A DNA stretch of 64,000 nt from Peptococcaceae bacterium CEB3 (GCA_001029295.1 LDXJ01000062.1:248001-312000); one strand, 5' to 3'. Shown: positions 25,786-34,809, counted from the first letter of the stretch. Notes: generated from the sequence alone by a model not told the origin. Translations and numbers: made by a program.

Positions 25786-26601
25786 ATGTACTTTGAAGAG
25801 ATGGGTGATCGTACCAGACCTACCCTTGTTTTTATCCATGGGGGTGGCATCAGCGGCTGGATGTGGCGTCAGCAGGTCGAATACTTCAGTGATTTCCATT
25901 GCCTCGTTCCGGACTTGCCCGAACACGGGAAAAGCAGCAAAGAAGGGCCATTGTCCCTAGAGGACTGTGCCGCCCGTATTGCCCATCTCATTGAAACGAG
26001 GTCCGGCAACAGCAAGGCTCACGTCGTCGGGCATTCCCTCGGGGGCAAAGTAGTGGTTGAGCTTTTGGCAAGCAGGCCCGATCTCATAGACCGGGCCGTG
26101 GTGGCAAGTGCCTTATTTGGCTCTATGTTTCTTCTTAACCTGGTTCATCGGTCGTCTGTTTACAAGCTTACCGTCTCCATGATGAGGAGTAAAAGGCTGC
26201 GTTCCTGGACAGCGGGACAGTTGAAATTCCCCGACCGGTTCTCCATTGAAAAAGCAATGGAGGACTTCAAAGTACTGACACCCGAATCTCTCTACAGAAT
26301 CTATGATCAGCTCTATCAATACCAAGAAATGCCTAACGGTTTGGCACAAGCCCAGGTGCCTACTTTGGTAATGGCCGGTGAAAAGGAACCGAGGGTCATG
26401 AAACAATCCGTTGGGGAGATAGCCGGAGCCCTTGCGGTTTCTCAGGGAGTCCTGTTGAAAGGGGCCGACCACACGTATCCTTGGACAAGGCCGGACACTT
26501 TTAACGGCCTGGTTCGTTCTTGGCTAAGCGAGCAAAATATCGAGGAGCGCAGATTTCCGGGGGTAGAGTTTCTCGCCACGCGATCCCAGAGGATGGGTTA
26601 A
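25786..26601 (+). CDS. Alpha/beta hydrolase
   Basis: A 271-residue alpha/beta-fold hydrolase. It has the oxyanion segment LVFIHGGGISGWMW, the nucleophile elbow GHSLGG (catalytic Ser), a helical cap at residues ~120-185 and the catalytic His in GADHTYPW; the acid is probably the Asp/Glu after LVMAGEKEP. It would cleave an ester, lactone or C-C bond; the substrate is unknown. AAGGAGG lies before ATG 25786. It is monocistronic and diverges from the peroxiredoxin. Confidence 0.9.
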   Translation: MYFEEMGDRTRPTLVFIHGGGISGWMWRQQVEYFSDFHCLVPDLPEHGKSSKEGPLSLEDCAARIAHLIETRSGNSKAHVVGHSLGGKVVVELLASRPDLIDRAVVASALFGSMFLLNLVHRSSVYKLTVSMMRSKRLRSWTAGQLKFPDRFSIEKAMEDFKVLTPESLYRIYDQLYQYQEMPNGLAQAQVPTLVMAGEKEPRVMKQSVGEIAGALAVSQGVLLKGADHTYPWTRPDTFNGLVRSWLSEQNIEERRFPGVEFLATRSQRMG

Positions 26602-26926
26602 GGTCGGGGTTTTATAACTATTTTCGAAATGATTAGAATCCGGTATGTTATTGCAGCTTACCGGTGGACCGATAATGCTTTGCCAAAAGTAAGGAGGAAC
26701 GTTTGCCTCAATCGCTTATGGTCTAGTATCATCTGCGACCTGCAAAAAGCCATCATAGATGCTGCAGGAATTTCGTCGTGGTTTGTGGAATTACTGCTGT
26801 GGAACTACTGTCATACCGTTGTGGAAACTGTCGAGCACGAGTTCTGACTATCTGGACGAAGTTGCGTTTACGGGTGAGGGTCGAGGAGGACGACCCCTTG
26901 GCGAGTGGAATTATGGGGTGATTTGG
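26602..26926. other. About 325-base gap before the WYL pair
   Basis: The frame of the first WYL gene stays open from 26759, but its first 56 codons look non-conserved. A 14-base near-tandem repeat (GTGGAATTACTGCT / GTGGAACTACTGTC) lies near 26784. No promoter stands out. Confidence 0.35.
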
Positions 26927-28102
26927 ATGACTAAAGTTGAGCGCCAACACCAATTGGTCAAGCTGGTGGCGACTTCACCTTGGACATATACGGTGGACGC
27001 GTTGGCCTTAGATTTGGGGTCGAGTGTCAGCAGTGCTGTTCGGGATCTGAGAGAGCTGGAAGCGAATGGTTACACCTTCGCGAGAAATGAACGCGGTCAA
27101 CTATTTCTCCAAGAAGCGGGGTGGGACAGTTTCGCGGGCATCAAAGACGCGGCCATCCGCCAGTTAGAGATCCTGCGCTTCGTAGCGGCCCATGTACAAC
27201 GTGTGGAAAGACCGGACCTCGTGAGTCGTTTTACTAGGGGGGGCGAGGTGAGCGAGAAAACGATCGAACGCGATCTCAAAGTTCTTTGCCAAAGGCACTT
27301 GATTGATGAGAAAAGCGGGAGATATGCTCTGAACGCGAGCCAACTGCTTCCCCCCATAGAATTGGATGCCGTGGAAAAAGGCCTGTTAATCGATGCTTTG
27401 GCTATGCAGGGAGAGGTTTCGGCCAGAAAAGATGAAGCGAAGTCCGCCGCGGCAAAACTGCACGTTTCTTTGCGCTTGCCGCGGGATGAGATCGAGACCG
27501 TGGTGGTGCATGGCCGCAGGCCGGTTGAGAATTTGCGCAGAAGTTATTATTGTCAGCGTCTTGAGGATTGGGCTCGGGAACGGCGAACCGTCAAGCTGCT
27601 TTACCGCCGTAGCAGGGAGGCGGCCCACGAGGTCAGGGTCAACCCTTTGGGAATTGTTTATTACTGGGCCCTTGACAACTGGTACTTGGTGGCCCAAGAG
27701 GACAAAAGCCCGCAGGTGATAAAGACCTATTCGGTCGACCGCATTCTCCTTCTGGAAGCAACGGATGTCGAGTTTTCCTCTCCGGAAGGATTCCGGCTGG
27801 AAGACTGGTACAAATTCTCCTGGGGGGTCTTTCGTCGAGGGAGCCCGGTTAAAGTAAAAATCCGTTTTTACAACTACTATGCCACCATTCAACGGGTCAA
27901 CGAAGAATTGGCGAATCGGGAAACCTGCAGCCTACGGGAAGAGAACGACTGCCTCATCGTCGAGGACCGGGTGGACGGCTTTGCGGAACTTGCCGTCTGG
28001 GTCAGAGGTTTCGGACCCGGGGCGGAAGTGATGGAACCGAAGGAGTTACGTGATTTGGTCATCGATGATCTGGAGAAGACGCTGGACGTCTACGGGGGGT
28101 AA
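26927..28102 (+). CDS. WYL-domain transcriptional regulator 1
   Basis: A 391-residue regulator. A winged-helix region at residues ~1-60 (ATSPWTYTVDALALDL) and a second helical block (EKTIERDLKVLCQRHLID) resemble DeoR/PafC-type DNA-binding modules. The WYL domain spans ~220-300 with the name-giving NWYLVAQED, and a WCX-type C-terminal extension follows. WYL proteins sense nucleic acids or small ligands and often act in pairs. The ribosome site is weak (ATGGGGTG). The second WYL gene starts 7 bases after its stop, so the two probably form a heteromeric pair as in PafB/PafC. Confidence 0.85.
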   Translation: MTKVERQHQLVKLVATSPWTYTVDALALDLGSSVSSAVRDLRELEANGYTFARNERGQLFLQEAGWDSFAGIKDAAIRQLEILRFVAAHVQRVERPDLVSRFTRGGEVSEKTIERDLKVLCQRHLIDEKSGRYALNASQLLPPIELDAVEKGLLIDALAMQGEVSARKDEAKSAAAKLHVSLRLPRDEIETVVVHGRRPVENLRRSYYCQRLEDWARERRTVKLLYRRSREAAHEVRVNPLGIVYYWALDNWYLVAQEDKSPQVIKTYSVDRILLLEATDVEFSSPEGFRLEDWYKFSWGVFRRGSPVKVKIRFYNYYATIQRVNEELANRETCSLREENDCLIVEDRVDGFAELAVWVRGFGPGAEVMEPKELRDLVIDDLEKTLDVYGG

Positions 28103-28109
28103 TAAAGTC

Positions 28110-29078
28110 ATGGACTCCGTCTTGAGAGTGGAAAGGATACTGGCTCTGATCGAGGCGAAGCAAGGAATTTGCGGACAGGCATTGGCGGACGCTTGCGGGG
28201 TTCCCTGGTCTTTGCTGGAAAAAGATCTGAAGACGATTTTGCTGGATCTGGACCATCCCATTCCCCTTTATACAGATGCTGACGAAATGGCGGAGGAAAG
28301 CGCGGACCGGCTGTCCCCCGAAACGAGATGGTTTTTGGAAACTGCGCAGAGAAGTAATGTTCCGGTCCATTTGACAGTGGGGGAATTTCTGCAGATCTTG
28401 GAGGCCTTGGATTTCATTCAGCAGAAACAGACGAGAGGGGTTACCCTCAAAGAGAAAATCTCGGCTGGTCTGGACCTGGCGCCTGAGGGAAACCATCGCT
28501 ACATAAAAGGAAGCCTGGCTCCTCTGCAGCGTATCGACGCCGAGATTCTTCTCACGCTGGAAAGTGCCCTTAACCGGCGGAGAAAGATATCTTTTGCCTT
28601 CAACGCCCAGATCGTCATGGCCGTTCCGTTGGGGGTTGTTTACTACTCCCGCCTGCGGCAATGGTACCTGGCCGTCGGCAGCGGGGAGATAATCAAGACC
28701 TATAATCTAAGCAAAATCCGGGACCTAAGAATAACGGCAGAGCCTTTCATCTATCCCGAGGGTTTTTCCTTGCGCAATTGGCTGGCTCCGCGCTGGGGCA
28801 TGGAGTTTGGGGAAACCCTGGACGTGAAAGTGAGGTTTATGAACCGCTCTCAGACCCTCGCCAAGGTGCGCAAGGATGTGGCCCACCGCTCCTGCGTGCT
28901 CCGGGAAGAAGAGGGCGGTCAAAGCCTGATTTACGAAGATACGATCATCGGGAAAAACGAATTCCTGGCCTGGATTCTCGGATTCGGTTCTGCCGCGGAG
29001 ATTCTGGAACCCGCGGAACTGCGCCAGGAGATCATTTCTCGGGTTAAGGAATGCTTGGCCCACTACGCGCGAATCTGA
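28110..29078 (+). CDS. WYL-domain transcriptional regulator 2
   Basis: A 322-residue partner of the preceding WYL regulator. The N-terminal helix-turn-helix is degenerate (RILALIEAKQGICGQALADA), the WYL domain contains RQWYLAVGSGEIIKTY, and the C-terminal WCX-like part (EILEPAELRQEII) mirrors the end of the first protein. GGGGGG precedes ATG 28110. Such tandem WYL pairs occur in many clostridia with unknown regulons. No obvious target gene adjoins them; the GNAT gene downstream is 100 bases away. Confidence 0.85.
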   Translation: MDSVLRVERILALIEAKQGICGQALADACGVPWSLLEKDLKTILLDLDHPIPLYTDADEMAEESADRLSPETRWFLETAQRSNVPVHLTVGEFLQILEALDFIQQKQTRGVTLKEKISAGLDLAPEGNHRYIKGSLAPLQRIDAEILLTLESALNRRRKISFAFNAQIVMAVPLGVVYYSRLRQWYLAVGSGEIIKTYNLSKIRDLRITAEPFIYPEGFSLRNWLAPRWGMEFGETLDVKVRFMNRSQTLAKVRKDVAHRSCVLREEEGGQSLIYEDTIIGKNEFLAWILGFGSAAEILEPAELRQEIISRVKECLAHYARI

Positions 29079-29178
29079 GTCAGGTTTTGTCATGCGATGT
29101 TCAGCTTTAGCTGAACGGGTTCACTTTCGTTGCCTTGTGATTACGGCGATTGACTGGAAAGGAAGGGAGGGAGCGGAC

Positions 29179-29685
29179 TTGCGGCTGCCCAACGAAGCGC
29201 GGACAGAAGTTGATGAGGGTCCCGGTTCCCGGCTCAAAGAGGAGCCGGTGGTTAGACAGGCCAGGCATGAGGATTTAAAGGACATCCTGGAACTCTATGC
29301 CCAGCTGGATTTGACGGGGAAAGAAGTCTTGGCGCCGGCAGAGGCGGAAAGCATCTGGGGCAAGATGGAGCGCTACCCGGACTACAAGCTTTACGTGGCA
29401 GATAGGGGTGGACAGATTGTGGGGGTATTTGCCTTGGCGATTATGGACAATCTTGCCCATGCCGGGAGACCGTCGGGTTTGCTGGAAGATGTCGTGGTCA
29501 GCGAGGAGCACCGGGGAAAAGGAATAGGACGCTTGATAATGAACTACGCGGTTGGCTATTGTCAACGGCAGGGATGCTATAAAGTCGCACTCTCCAGCAA
29601 CCTCGCTCGGGAAGGAGCCCATGTCTTTTATGAACGGTTGGGGTTTAAAAAACATGGCTATAGTTTTTCTCTGGAACTTGGGTAG
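29179..29685 (+). CDS. GNAT family N-acetyltransferase
   Basis: A 168-residue acetyltransferase with the acetyl-CoA pyrophosphate loop EEHRGKGIGRLIMNYA and the terminal FYERLGFKKHGYSF strand typical of RimI-like GNATs. It acetylates a small molecule or protein N-terminus; the substrate is unknown. TTG 29179 is chosen because GGAAGGGAGGGAGC sits just before it. The frame is open to 29092, and the extra residues there resemble nothing. It is followed by the SRAP gene. Confidence 0.85.
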   Translation: MRLPNEARTEVDEGPGSRLKEEPVVRQARHEDLKDILELYAQLDLTGKEVLAPAEAESIWGKMERYPDYKLYVADRGGQIVGVFALAIMDNLAHAGRPSGLLEDVVVSEEHRGKGIGRLIMNYAVGYCQRQGCYKVALSSNLAREGAHVFYERLGFKKHGYSFSLELG

Positions 29686-29758
29686 GCTAAACCCGGAGGA
29701 ACAGAGCAAAGTTCCTCTGCTCAAGCGGGAATGTCTCGTAAGGAAAGGTTGATGGCGC

Positions 29759-30433
29759 GTGTGTGGTCGATTTTCCTTGGCGGAACCGGAAGGAATCGGA
29801 GAGCGGTTTGCTGTTGGCCTGCCGGCTCAGCCGCTCCAGCCCCGCTATAACATTGCTCCGTCCCAACCGGTTGCCGCTGTGATCAATGAAGCCGGGGTCA
29901 ACTACCTAAAAACGTTTCGCTGGGGGCTGGTGCCTTCTTGGGCCAAAGATGCGGCGATCGGTTACAAATTGATCAACGCGCGGGCGGAGACCTTGGAGGA
30001 GAAAGCGAGTTTTCGCGCGCTCTTGCAAAGGAAGCGTTGCCTCATCCCGGCCGATGGCTTCTACGAATGGAAGAAAACGGGACGCGGCAAACGACCTTAT
30101 CGCATCACTTTGCGAGAAGGAGAGATGTTTGGGTTCGCCGGGCTTTGGGACTCGTGGCGATCACCAACAGGAGAGACGGTCAACTCCTGCACGATTATCA
30201 CCACCAGGGCGAATGCCTTGGTGGGAGCCATTCATGACCGGATGCCTGTCATATTGCCGCGGGAAGCGGAAACAATATGGCTTGACCAGGCTCTCGCTTA
30301 CAGTCCGGCCTTAAAGGATCTGCTGGTGTCTTTTCCGGCTGCCATGATGCGGCTTTATGAGGTCTCGCCGCTGGTAAATTCGCCGGCCAATGAGAGCCGG
30401 GAGTGTATTGGAGGAATTCAGGATGCAGAGTAA
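29759..30433 (+). CDS. SOS-response-associated peptidase (SRAP, YedK/HMCES family)
   Basis: A 224-residue protein that forms a thiazolidine crosslink to abasic sites in single-stranded DNA. It starts MCGRFS (GTG start), so the catalytic Cys2 is exposed after Met removal. The other hallmark residues are present: PRYNIAPSQ, INARAET, PADGFYEWK with the active Glu, and AIHDRMPVIL with the His. AAGGAAAGG lies upstream. It overlaps the next gene by 11 bases, suggesting coupling, although a functional link to a thioesterase is not obvious. Confidence 0.93.
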   Translation: MCGRFSLAEPEGIGERFAVGLPAQPLQPRYNIAPSQPVAAVINEAGVNYLKTFRWGLVPSWAKDAAIGYKLINARAETLEEKASFRALLQRKRCLIPADGFYEWKKTGRGKRPYRITLREGEMFGFAGLWDSWRSPTGETVNSCTIITTRANALVGAIHDRMPVILPREAETIWLDQALAYSPALKDLLVSFPAAMMRLYEVSPLVNSPANESRECIGGIQDAE

Positions 30434-30899
30434 ACCCGTTAAGTACTCACAAGTCACCATGGCCAATGTCATGTTGCCCCAGCATGCCAATCCGTCGGGG
30501 AATGTCCATGGCGGCGAGATTATGAAACTGATTGACAGTGCTGCCGGGGTTGTGGCCCAGAGGCATTCTCGCTCGAATGTCGTTACCGCCAGGGTGGATG
30601 AACTCATCTTTCTGCGCCCCATCCGCATCGGCAACGTGGTCACGTGTTACGGAAAATTAACCTTTGTCGGCCGGAGTTCTATGGAAGTTTCGGTCACGGT
30701 CACAGTGGAAGACGTCTCCAAGGATGAACCGGCTAAGATGGCTTTAACGGCCTACTTAACTTTTGTGGCGCTGGACGCGAACGGAAAGCCCCGGGAAGTG
30801 CCGTCTCTGGAGATTGCCGATGAAGAGGAACGCCGCTTATTCGAGGAAGGGCGGCAACGCTATCTGGCTTATAAGCAGAGCCGCAACAAAGGCGCTTAA
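30423..30899 (+). CDS. Acyl-CoA thioesterase (hotdog fold, YkhA/BACH-like)
   Basis: A 158-residue single hotdog-domain thioesterase. The catalytic segment reads HANPSGNVHGGEIMKLID, with the Asp of the family, and VTARVDELIFLRPIRIG follows. It hydrolyses acyl-CoA esters in the cytoplasm and probably assembles as a hexamer. The start at 30423 is inside the end of the SRAP gene, behind TTGGAGG. Chain-length preference cannot be told. Confidence 0.9.
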   Translation: MQSKPVKYSQVTMANVMLPQHANPSGNVHGGEIMKLIDSAAGVVAQRHSRSNVVTARVDELIFLRPIRIGNVVTCYGKLTFVGRSSMEVSVTVTVEDVSKDEPAKMALTAYLTFVALDANGKPREVPSLEIADEEERRLFEEGRQRYLAYKQSRNKGA

Positions 30900-31130
30900 T
30901 TCCACTGGGCACCTTCATCGACAGCAACCATTGTTTGACGGGTTACGGAGGTATTTGTCAAATAATCCAAAAATATGCTAAAGTAAAAGGGGAGGAGAGC
31001 CTGCCCTTGTTCATTTTCCCAGGTCTGGTCATTGATCTCAAATTGGTATTTGAAGGCATTTAGCGTGGCTAACATAGCCGGAGATTGCTACTGCGCTACT
31101 GCCAGATGAGTGTGGTGGGTTATCATTAAA

Positions 31131-31541
31131 ATGACAGATGTGACAGCGGCGATCATTGTGGACGGCAACAAGATCCTAATAGCTCAGCGGGCCCCCGGTC
31201 AAAATCAGGCAGGCAAGTGGGAATTCCCGGGCGGCAAGATGGAGCCGGGAGAGACCCCAGAAGAGTGCCTGCAGCGGGAGATCAAAGAAGAACTTGATGT
31301 GGATATAGAAGTCCGGAGTTTCTTCGCCGAGAGCAGGTATGAGTATGAGAGCGGGGCGATCAGACTCAGGGCTTTTTGCTGCCGTTGGATTTCAGGCACG
31401 TTTTCCCTCATTGTACATAGCCGGATAGAGTGGGTTGAGGGCGATGAACTGGAGCGTTATAATTTCGCTCCGGCGGACATTCCCTTGGCACGGAAGTTGA
31501 AACGATTGAGAATAGGGACCAGTGGACGACATTGGGCCTGA
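31131..31541 (+). CDS. Nudix hydrolase, MutT-like
   Basis: A 136-residue Nudix enzyme. The box is complete: GGKMEPGETPEEC followed by REIKEEL, preceded by AGKWEFPGG as in MutT/8-oxo-dGTPases. It probably sanitises oxidised dNTPs or hydrolyses another nucleoside diphosphate derivative. The start at 31131 (MTDVTAAIIV) has only a weak upstream GTGGTGGG. It is separate from the thioesterase and lies 72 bases before the methylase gene. Confidence 0.9.
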   Translation: MTDVTAAIIVDGNKILIAQRAPGQNQAGKWEFPGGKMEPGETPEECLQREIKEELDVDIEVRSFFAESRYEYESGAIRLRAFCCRWISGTFSLIVHSRIEWVEGDELERYNFAPADIPLARKLKRLRIGTSGRHWA

Positions 31542-31588
31542 CCCGTACGGTCGAAAAAGTAAACCCGACGGAAAGGAGGAGCAGGGGA

Positions 31589-31621
31589 ATGAGAGTATCC
31601 TGCCGAATGCCGCATGTATAA
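31589..31621 (+). CDS. Possible 10-codon leader ORF overlapping dam
   Basis: The best ribosome site here (AAAGGAGGAGCAGGGG) leads to ATG 31589, which opens only ten codons (MRVSCRMPHV). They end at 31621, 8 bases inside the methylase frame that starts at ATG 31614. Termination-reinitiation coupling is possible, as is a downstream start at 31641 for the methylase. Confidence 0.3.
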   Translation: MRVSCRMPHV

Positions 31622-32462
31622 TGACAAATCGGCTAAGCCCATGCTCAAACCTGTGGTCAAATGGGTGGGTGGCAAGAGACAGATTTTAGACGAGATCATG
31701 AAATATATTCCCCGGAATATCTCCACCTATTATGAGCCTTTCCTGGGGGGTGGGGCCGTTTTGTTCGAGCTCCAGCCCGAAGAAGCCGTGGTCAACGATC
31801 TTAACCGGGAGTTGATCAACCTGTATCAGGTGATTAAGGACCGGGTCGATGAACTCATTGAGGACTTGCGCAAGCACAAGAACGAGAAGGGGTACTATTA
31901 CAGGATGAGGAGGCTTGACCGTGACAAGGTGGTCTACTCTGAACTTACCCCCGTCCAAAGGGCCTCAAGAGTGATCTACCTCAACAAGACTTGTTACAAC
32001 GGTTTGTTTAGGGTGAACAAAGCCGGGGAATTCAATACCCCTTTTGGCCGTTACAAAAATCCCAAGATCGTCAATGAGGTGGGTTTGCGAGCCGTCAGCG
32101 CCTATTTAAACAGGGCCTCGGTTCGCATTACCTGTCAGGATTTCGAGCAGGCGGTCCAAGGAGCGGAGAGCGGGTCGTTTGTCTACTTTGACCCCCCTTA
32201 CGATCCGCTTTCCCAGACGGCCGATTTTACCGCTTATGCTGAGGGCGGCTTTGGTCGTGAAGAACAAGAAAGACTGAAACAGACCTGCGACCGGCTGAAC
32301 GAGAAAGGGGTACGCTTCCTGCTTTCCAATTCCGCCACAGATTTTATTAAAGACCTCTACCAAGGGTACAAGATTGAGATTATCCAAGCGAAGCGCTCGG
32401 TCAACTCTGTAGCCGCGCGACGAGGTGGGATTCAGGAAGTCTTGGTGTTCAACTACCCCTAA
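31614..32462 (+). CDS. dam: DNA adenine methyltransferase (Dam/DpnM family)
   Basis: A 282-residue N6-adenine methylase of the alpha group. The SAM site shows KWVGGKRQ and PFLGGGAVLFEL; the catalytic motif is FDPPYDPLS. RVNKAGEFNTPFGRYKNP is typical of GATC-specific Dam/DpnM enzymes, so GATC is the likely target (inference). No restriction gene lies nearby, so it is an orphan methylase that may act in repair, replication or gene control. Start ATG 31614 overlaps a short leader ORF. Confidence 0.92.
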   Translation: MYNDKSAKPMLKPVVKWVGGKRQILDEIMKYIPRNISTYYEPFLGGGAVLFELQPEEAVVNDLNRELINLYQVIKDRVDELIEDLRKHKNEKGYYYRMRRLDRDKVVYSELTPVQRASRVIYLNKTCYNGLFRVNKAGEFNTPFGRYKNPKIVNEVGLRAVSAYLNRASVRITCQDFEQAVQGAESGSFVYFDPPYDPLSQTADFTAYAEGGFGREEQERLKQTCDRLNEKGVRFLLSNSATDFIKDLYQGYKIEIIQAKRSVNSVAARRGGIQEVLVFNYP

Positions 32463-32605
32463 TCGCTGCCCGGAGACTGCGGTTTTCCTCCACGGATGAC
32501 AAAGGCTCTCCGGTGCCGAAATGAGGGGCAGCTTTCAAGCAGAGGAGTTTACCGGATTCGCTCGTCTTTTACTGGAACCGGCACCCAAGGTGGTAGAAAT
32601 GCGTT

Positions 32606-32640
32606 ACGATGAGTGCCCGGTCTTCCCGGGCACTCATCGT
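32606..32640. terminator. 15-bp perfect hairpin between convergent genes
   Basis: ACGATGAGTGCCCGG and its exact complement flank TCTTC. No T-run exists on either strand, but its position between dam and blaR1, which converge, suggests a bidirectional stop or mRNA-end stabiliser. Confidence 0.55.
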
Positions 32641-32655
32641 TATCACTTCCATGGG

Positions 32656-34791
32656 TTACCACTGTCTGCCCTGGCTGCCCGGACCGTTAGCCATCATATT
32701 CACGGTTCCCCGGGGATAGAGCACATTATAGTGATCGAGTGACGGGTCCGGGTTACTGCTGGTCGGTTGCGGGAAGACCAATTCAAGTTTAAAGTCCGGT
32801 CCTGCCGTATAGCCGATGATTTCCTGGCTGCCGACGGTGGCGTTATAGGGCGGGGTGCCCAAGACTTGTTTGGCCTTGCTCAAGGTTATGCCTGAGAAAG
32901 TGCTGTGGGCGAAAGACCGGACTTCAAAGATCTGACCTCCTTTATTGAAGCCAAAGACTATATCGTGGTTGGAATAGGTGACATAGATCCCGTTGGCCGC
33001 CGCCACCCAGTTGCTTTGATTGGGCTTTCCCCACGATTGTTCCACGGTGGAGATATTGGTTGTCTTGGCTGGGTAGCTGCTGTTATTTATTACTTGCCCG
33101 GCTGTGGCCAACTGCATCATATTGAGCAAAAGCAAGGTATTGGGATCGGTAGTTTGGACTGCTTGAGCCGGACTGGTCGCCTGCAGAGGATGATCGGCCA
33201 AAATCTTCTCGACCTCTTTGTATCCCGGCGGGAAGGCGTAGTTGTAACGGGCGGGAAGGGCAAAGACATAGCTGTTGTTGTGCCCCAATTCACTGGGGTT
33301 AATGGGAGCGGCGCCGATATGGAAGTCTCCCTGTTGCAGGGAACTCCACTGGGCAGAGGTAAAGATCATGATCGGAATATCCTGCCGGGGGTTCTTTGAG
33401 GTCCAGCGGGGATCGCGGAGAGTAATCAGGGGACCGGTAGCCGTGATCGTATTAGTCTTGACGTTGTTACCGCTCCAACGGCCTTGGATAACCGAATATC
33501 CTTGCCAGCTGTCCGGCAGGGAAAAATTAAAACCATACTTGGTGTTGCGGTAGATGAGGGAGCCGGAGGTACTGGGAGAAGCGTTGGGCGGGGAAGTCTG
33601 CTGGCTGCCGGGTACGGGGGTGTTTTGTCCCGGGTTCGGGGACTGGTTCAGCCCGGAACATCCGACGACGAGGGTCAGAGCCAAGGCGACCACCGCCCAT
33701 TTCAAGGCGGTCTTTTTGGACGAAGCAATCATGACGATTCTCCTTTTGTTAAACTTGTTGGCGAAACCGAGGGTTCCTGGGGTCCAGTGCGGCTGTGAAA
33801 GCAGCTGCAAGAGGGTGATGATGGTCTGAGCATAGGGCTTGTGTTCTTCGGGTTTGAGGGCGGTGAGGGCTGTGGCGTCACAAGCGATCTCACAGTCCTG
33901 CTTCATTCGCTGCAAAGCATAGCCAATGAGTGGATTGAACCAGTAGAAGGCTTGCACAAAGGTAACCAATACGTTCGTCAATTGGTCGCGTCTTTTTAAG
34001 TGACTCAGCTCGTGCAAGAAAATGAAGCGCAATTCTTCCGCCGACAACTGAGCCGCAATCTCAGGGGAAACCATGATTTTCGGCCGGAACAAACCGAAGA
34101 GGGCAGGGGATTTCAGGGAGGGGTCGCAGATGACAGAAACATTGGCCCGGACCCCGAGACGCGCCTGGCAGTCCGCCAAGACGGCAGTCACGGCCTGGGT
34201 CCGACAGAGCGGGCGCTTTCTGAGCTTCAGCCATAAGAGTCCGTTAACCAGGAGAATATAGAGCATTATGGCTAAAACTCCGGCCAGCCAGATCGCGGCG
34301 GCTGTGGTCCAGTTGAGCCCGATCCCGGGGCTAGCCGGGGCAGATACCTCACTCCCGGAGGCGGGAGTCCCGGTCCCGGACACAGGGCCGACGGTCGAAG
34401 GGGAACTTTGCCCGTCGGGCTGACTCTCTGGGGTTACTGTGGCTGAGGAGGGCTTTCGGGACAGCCCCAGCGTGGGAGTTCCGCCCGAAGCAAAAGGAGC
34501 AGCAACGTTGAATGAAGCGGACAGCGCTCGTTGAGGGATAAGATGGAGGAGATTGAAGGAAGCGGGGGGGGTAAAGGGAATCAGGAGTTTCAGGATGAGC
34601 AAAAACCAAAGCGCGTAATGCCAATGGGCACTGAGTCTCTGGTGCAAGAGCCGTTTGACCACGAGGATGCCCAAGGCCATCAAGCCGCCCAAGAGGGACA
34701 AAGAGACGGCGTAGCGAAAGAGGTCCACGTAATGAAAAAGGTTTACGTAGCGAAAGAGGTTCACGTAGCGAAAGAGGTCGGCCAAATTCAC
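32656..34791 (-). CDS. BlaR1/MecR1-type M56 peptidase with YjgB-like (DUF4309) C-terminal domain
   Basis: A 711-residue membrane metalloprotease. Hydrophobic helices lie at about 28-48, 55-75, 160-185 and 360-378. The cytoplasmic zinc site is HELSH at 260-264 with the downstream EIACDATAL. In place of the penicillin-binding sensor of BlaR1, the extracellular part (after residue 378) holds a Pro/Ser linker, a domain starting YRNTKYGFNFSLPDSW, and from ~545 a DUF4309 domain as in B. subtilis YjgB (FGFNKGGQIFEVRSF, LDHYNVLYPRGTVN). VVGCSG near 377 resembles a lipobox. With blaI upstream, it probably cleaves the repressor on sensing an external signal. The N-terminus is built of 6-residue repeats. 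Confidence 0.87.
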   Translation of the reverse strand: MNLADLFRYVNLFRYVNLFHYVDLFRYAVSLSLLGGLMALGILVVKRLLHQRLSAHWHYALWFLLILKLLIPFTPPASFNLLHLIPQRALSASFNVAAPFASGGTPTLGLSRKPSSATVTPESQPDGQSSPSTVGPVSGTGTPASGSEVSAPASPGIGLNWTTAAAIWLAGVLAIMLYILLVNGLLWLKLRKRPLCRTQAVTAVLADCQARLGVRANVSVICDPSLKSPALFGLFRPKIMVSPEIAAQLSAEELRFIFLHELSHLKRRDQLTNVLVTFVQAFYWFNPLIGYALQRMKQDCEIACDATALTALKPEEHKPYAQTIITLLQLLSQPHWTPGTLGFANKFNKRRIVMIASSKKTALKWAVVALALTLVVGCSGLNQSPNPGQNTPVPGSQQTSPPNASPSTSGSLIYRNTKYGFNFSLPDSWQGYSVIQGRWSGNNVKTNTITATGPLITLRDPRWTSKNPRQDIPIMIFTSAQWSSLQQGDFHIGAAPINPSELGHNNSYVFALPARYNYAFPPGYKEVEKILADHPLQATSPAQAVQTTDPNTLLLLNMMQLATAGQVINNSSYPAKTTNISTVEQSWGKPNQSNWVAAANGIYVTYSNHDIVFGFNKGGQIFEVRSFAHSTFSGITLSKAKQVLGTPPYNATVGSQEIIGYTAGPDFKLELVFPQPTSSNPDPSLDHYNVLYPRGTVNMMANGPGSQGRQW
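34711..34782 (-). repeat. Four 18-bp tandem repeats encoding the BlaR1 N-terminus
   Basis: Unit GTAGCGAAAGAGGTTCAC on the plus strand (coding on minus). The four copies differ at a few bases and keep the frame, giving LFRYVN-like hexapeptides at residues 6-27. Copy number could vary by slippage without a frameshift. Confidence 0.9.
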
Positions 34792-34809
34792 GGGTTCACC
34801 CCCTTCCCC

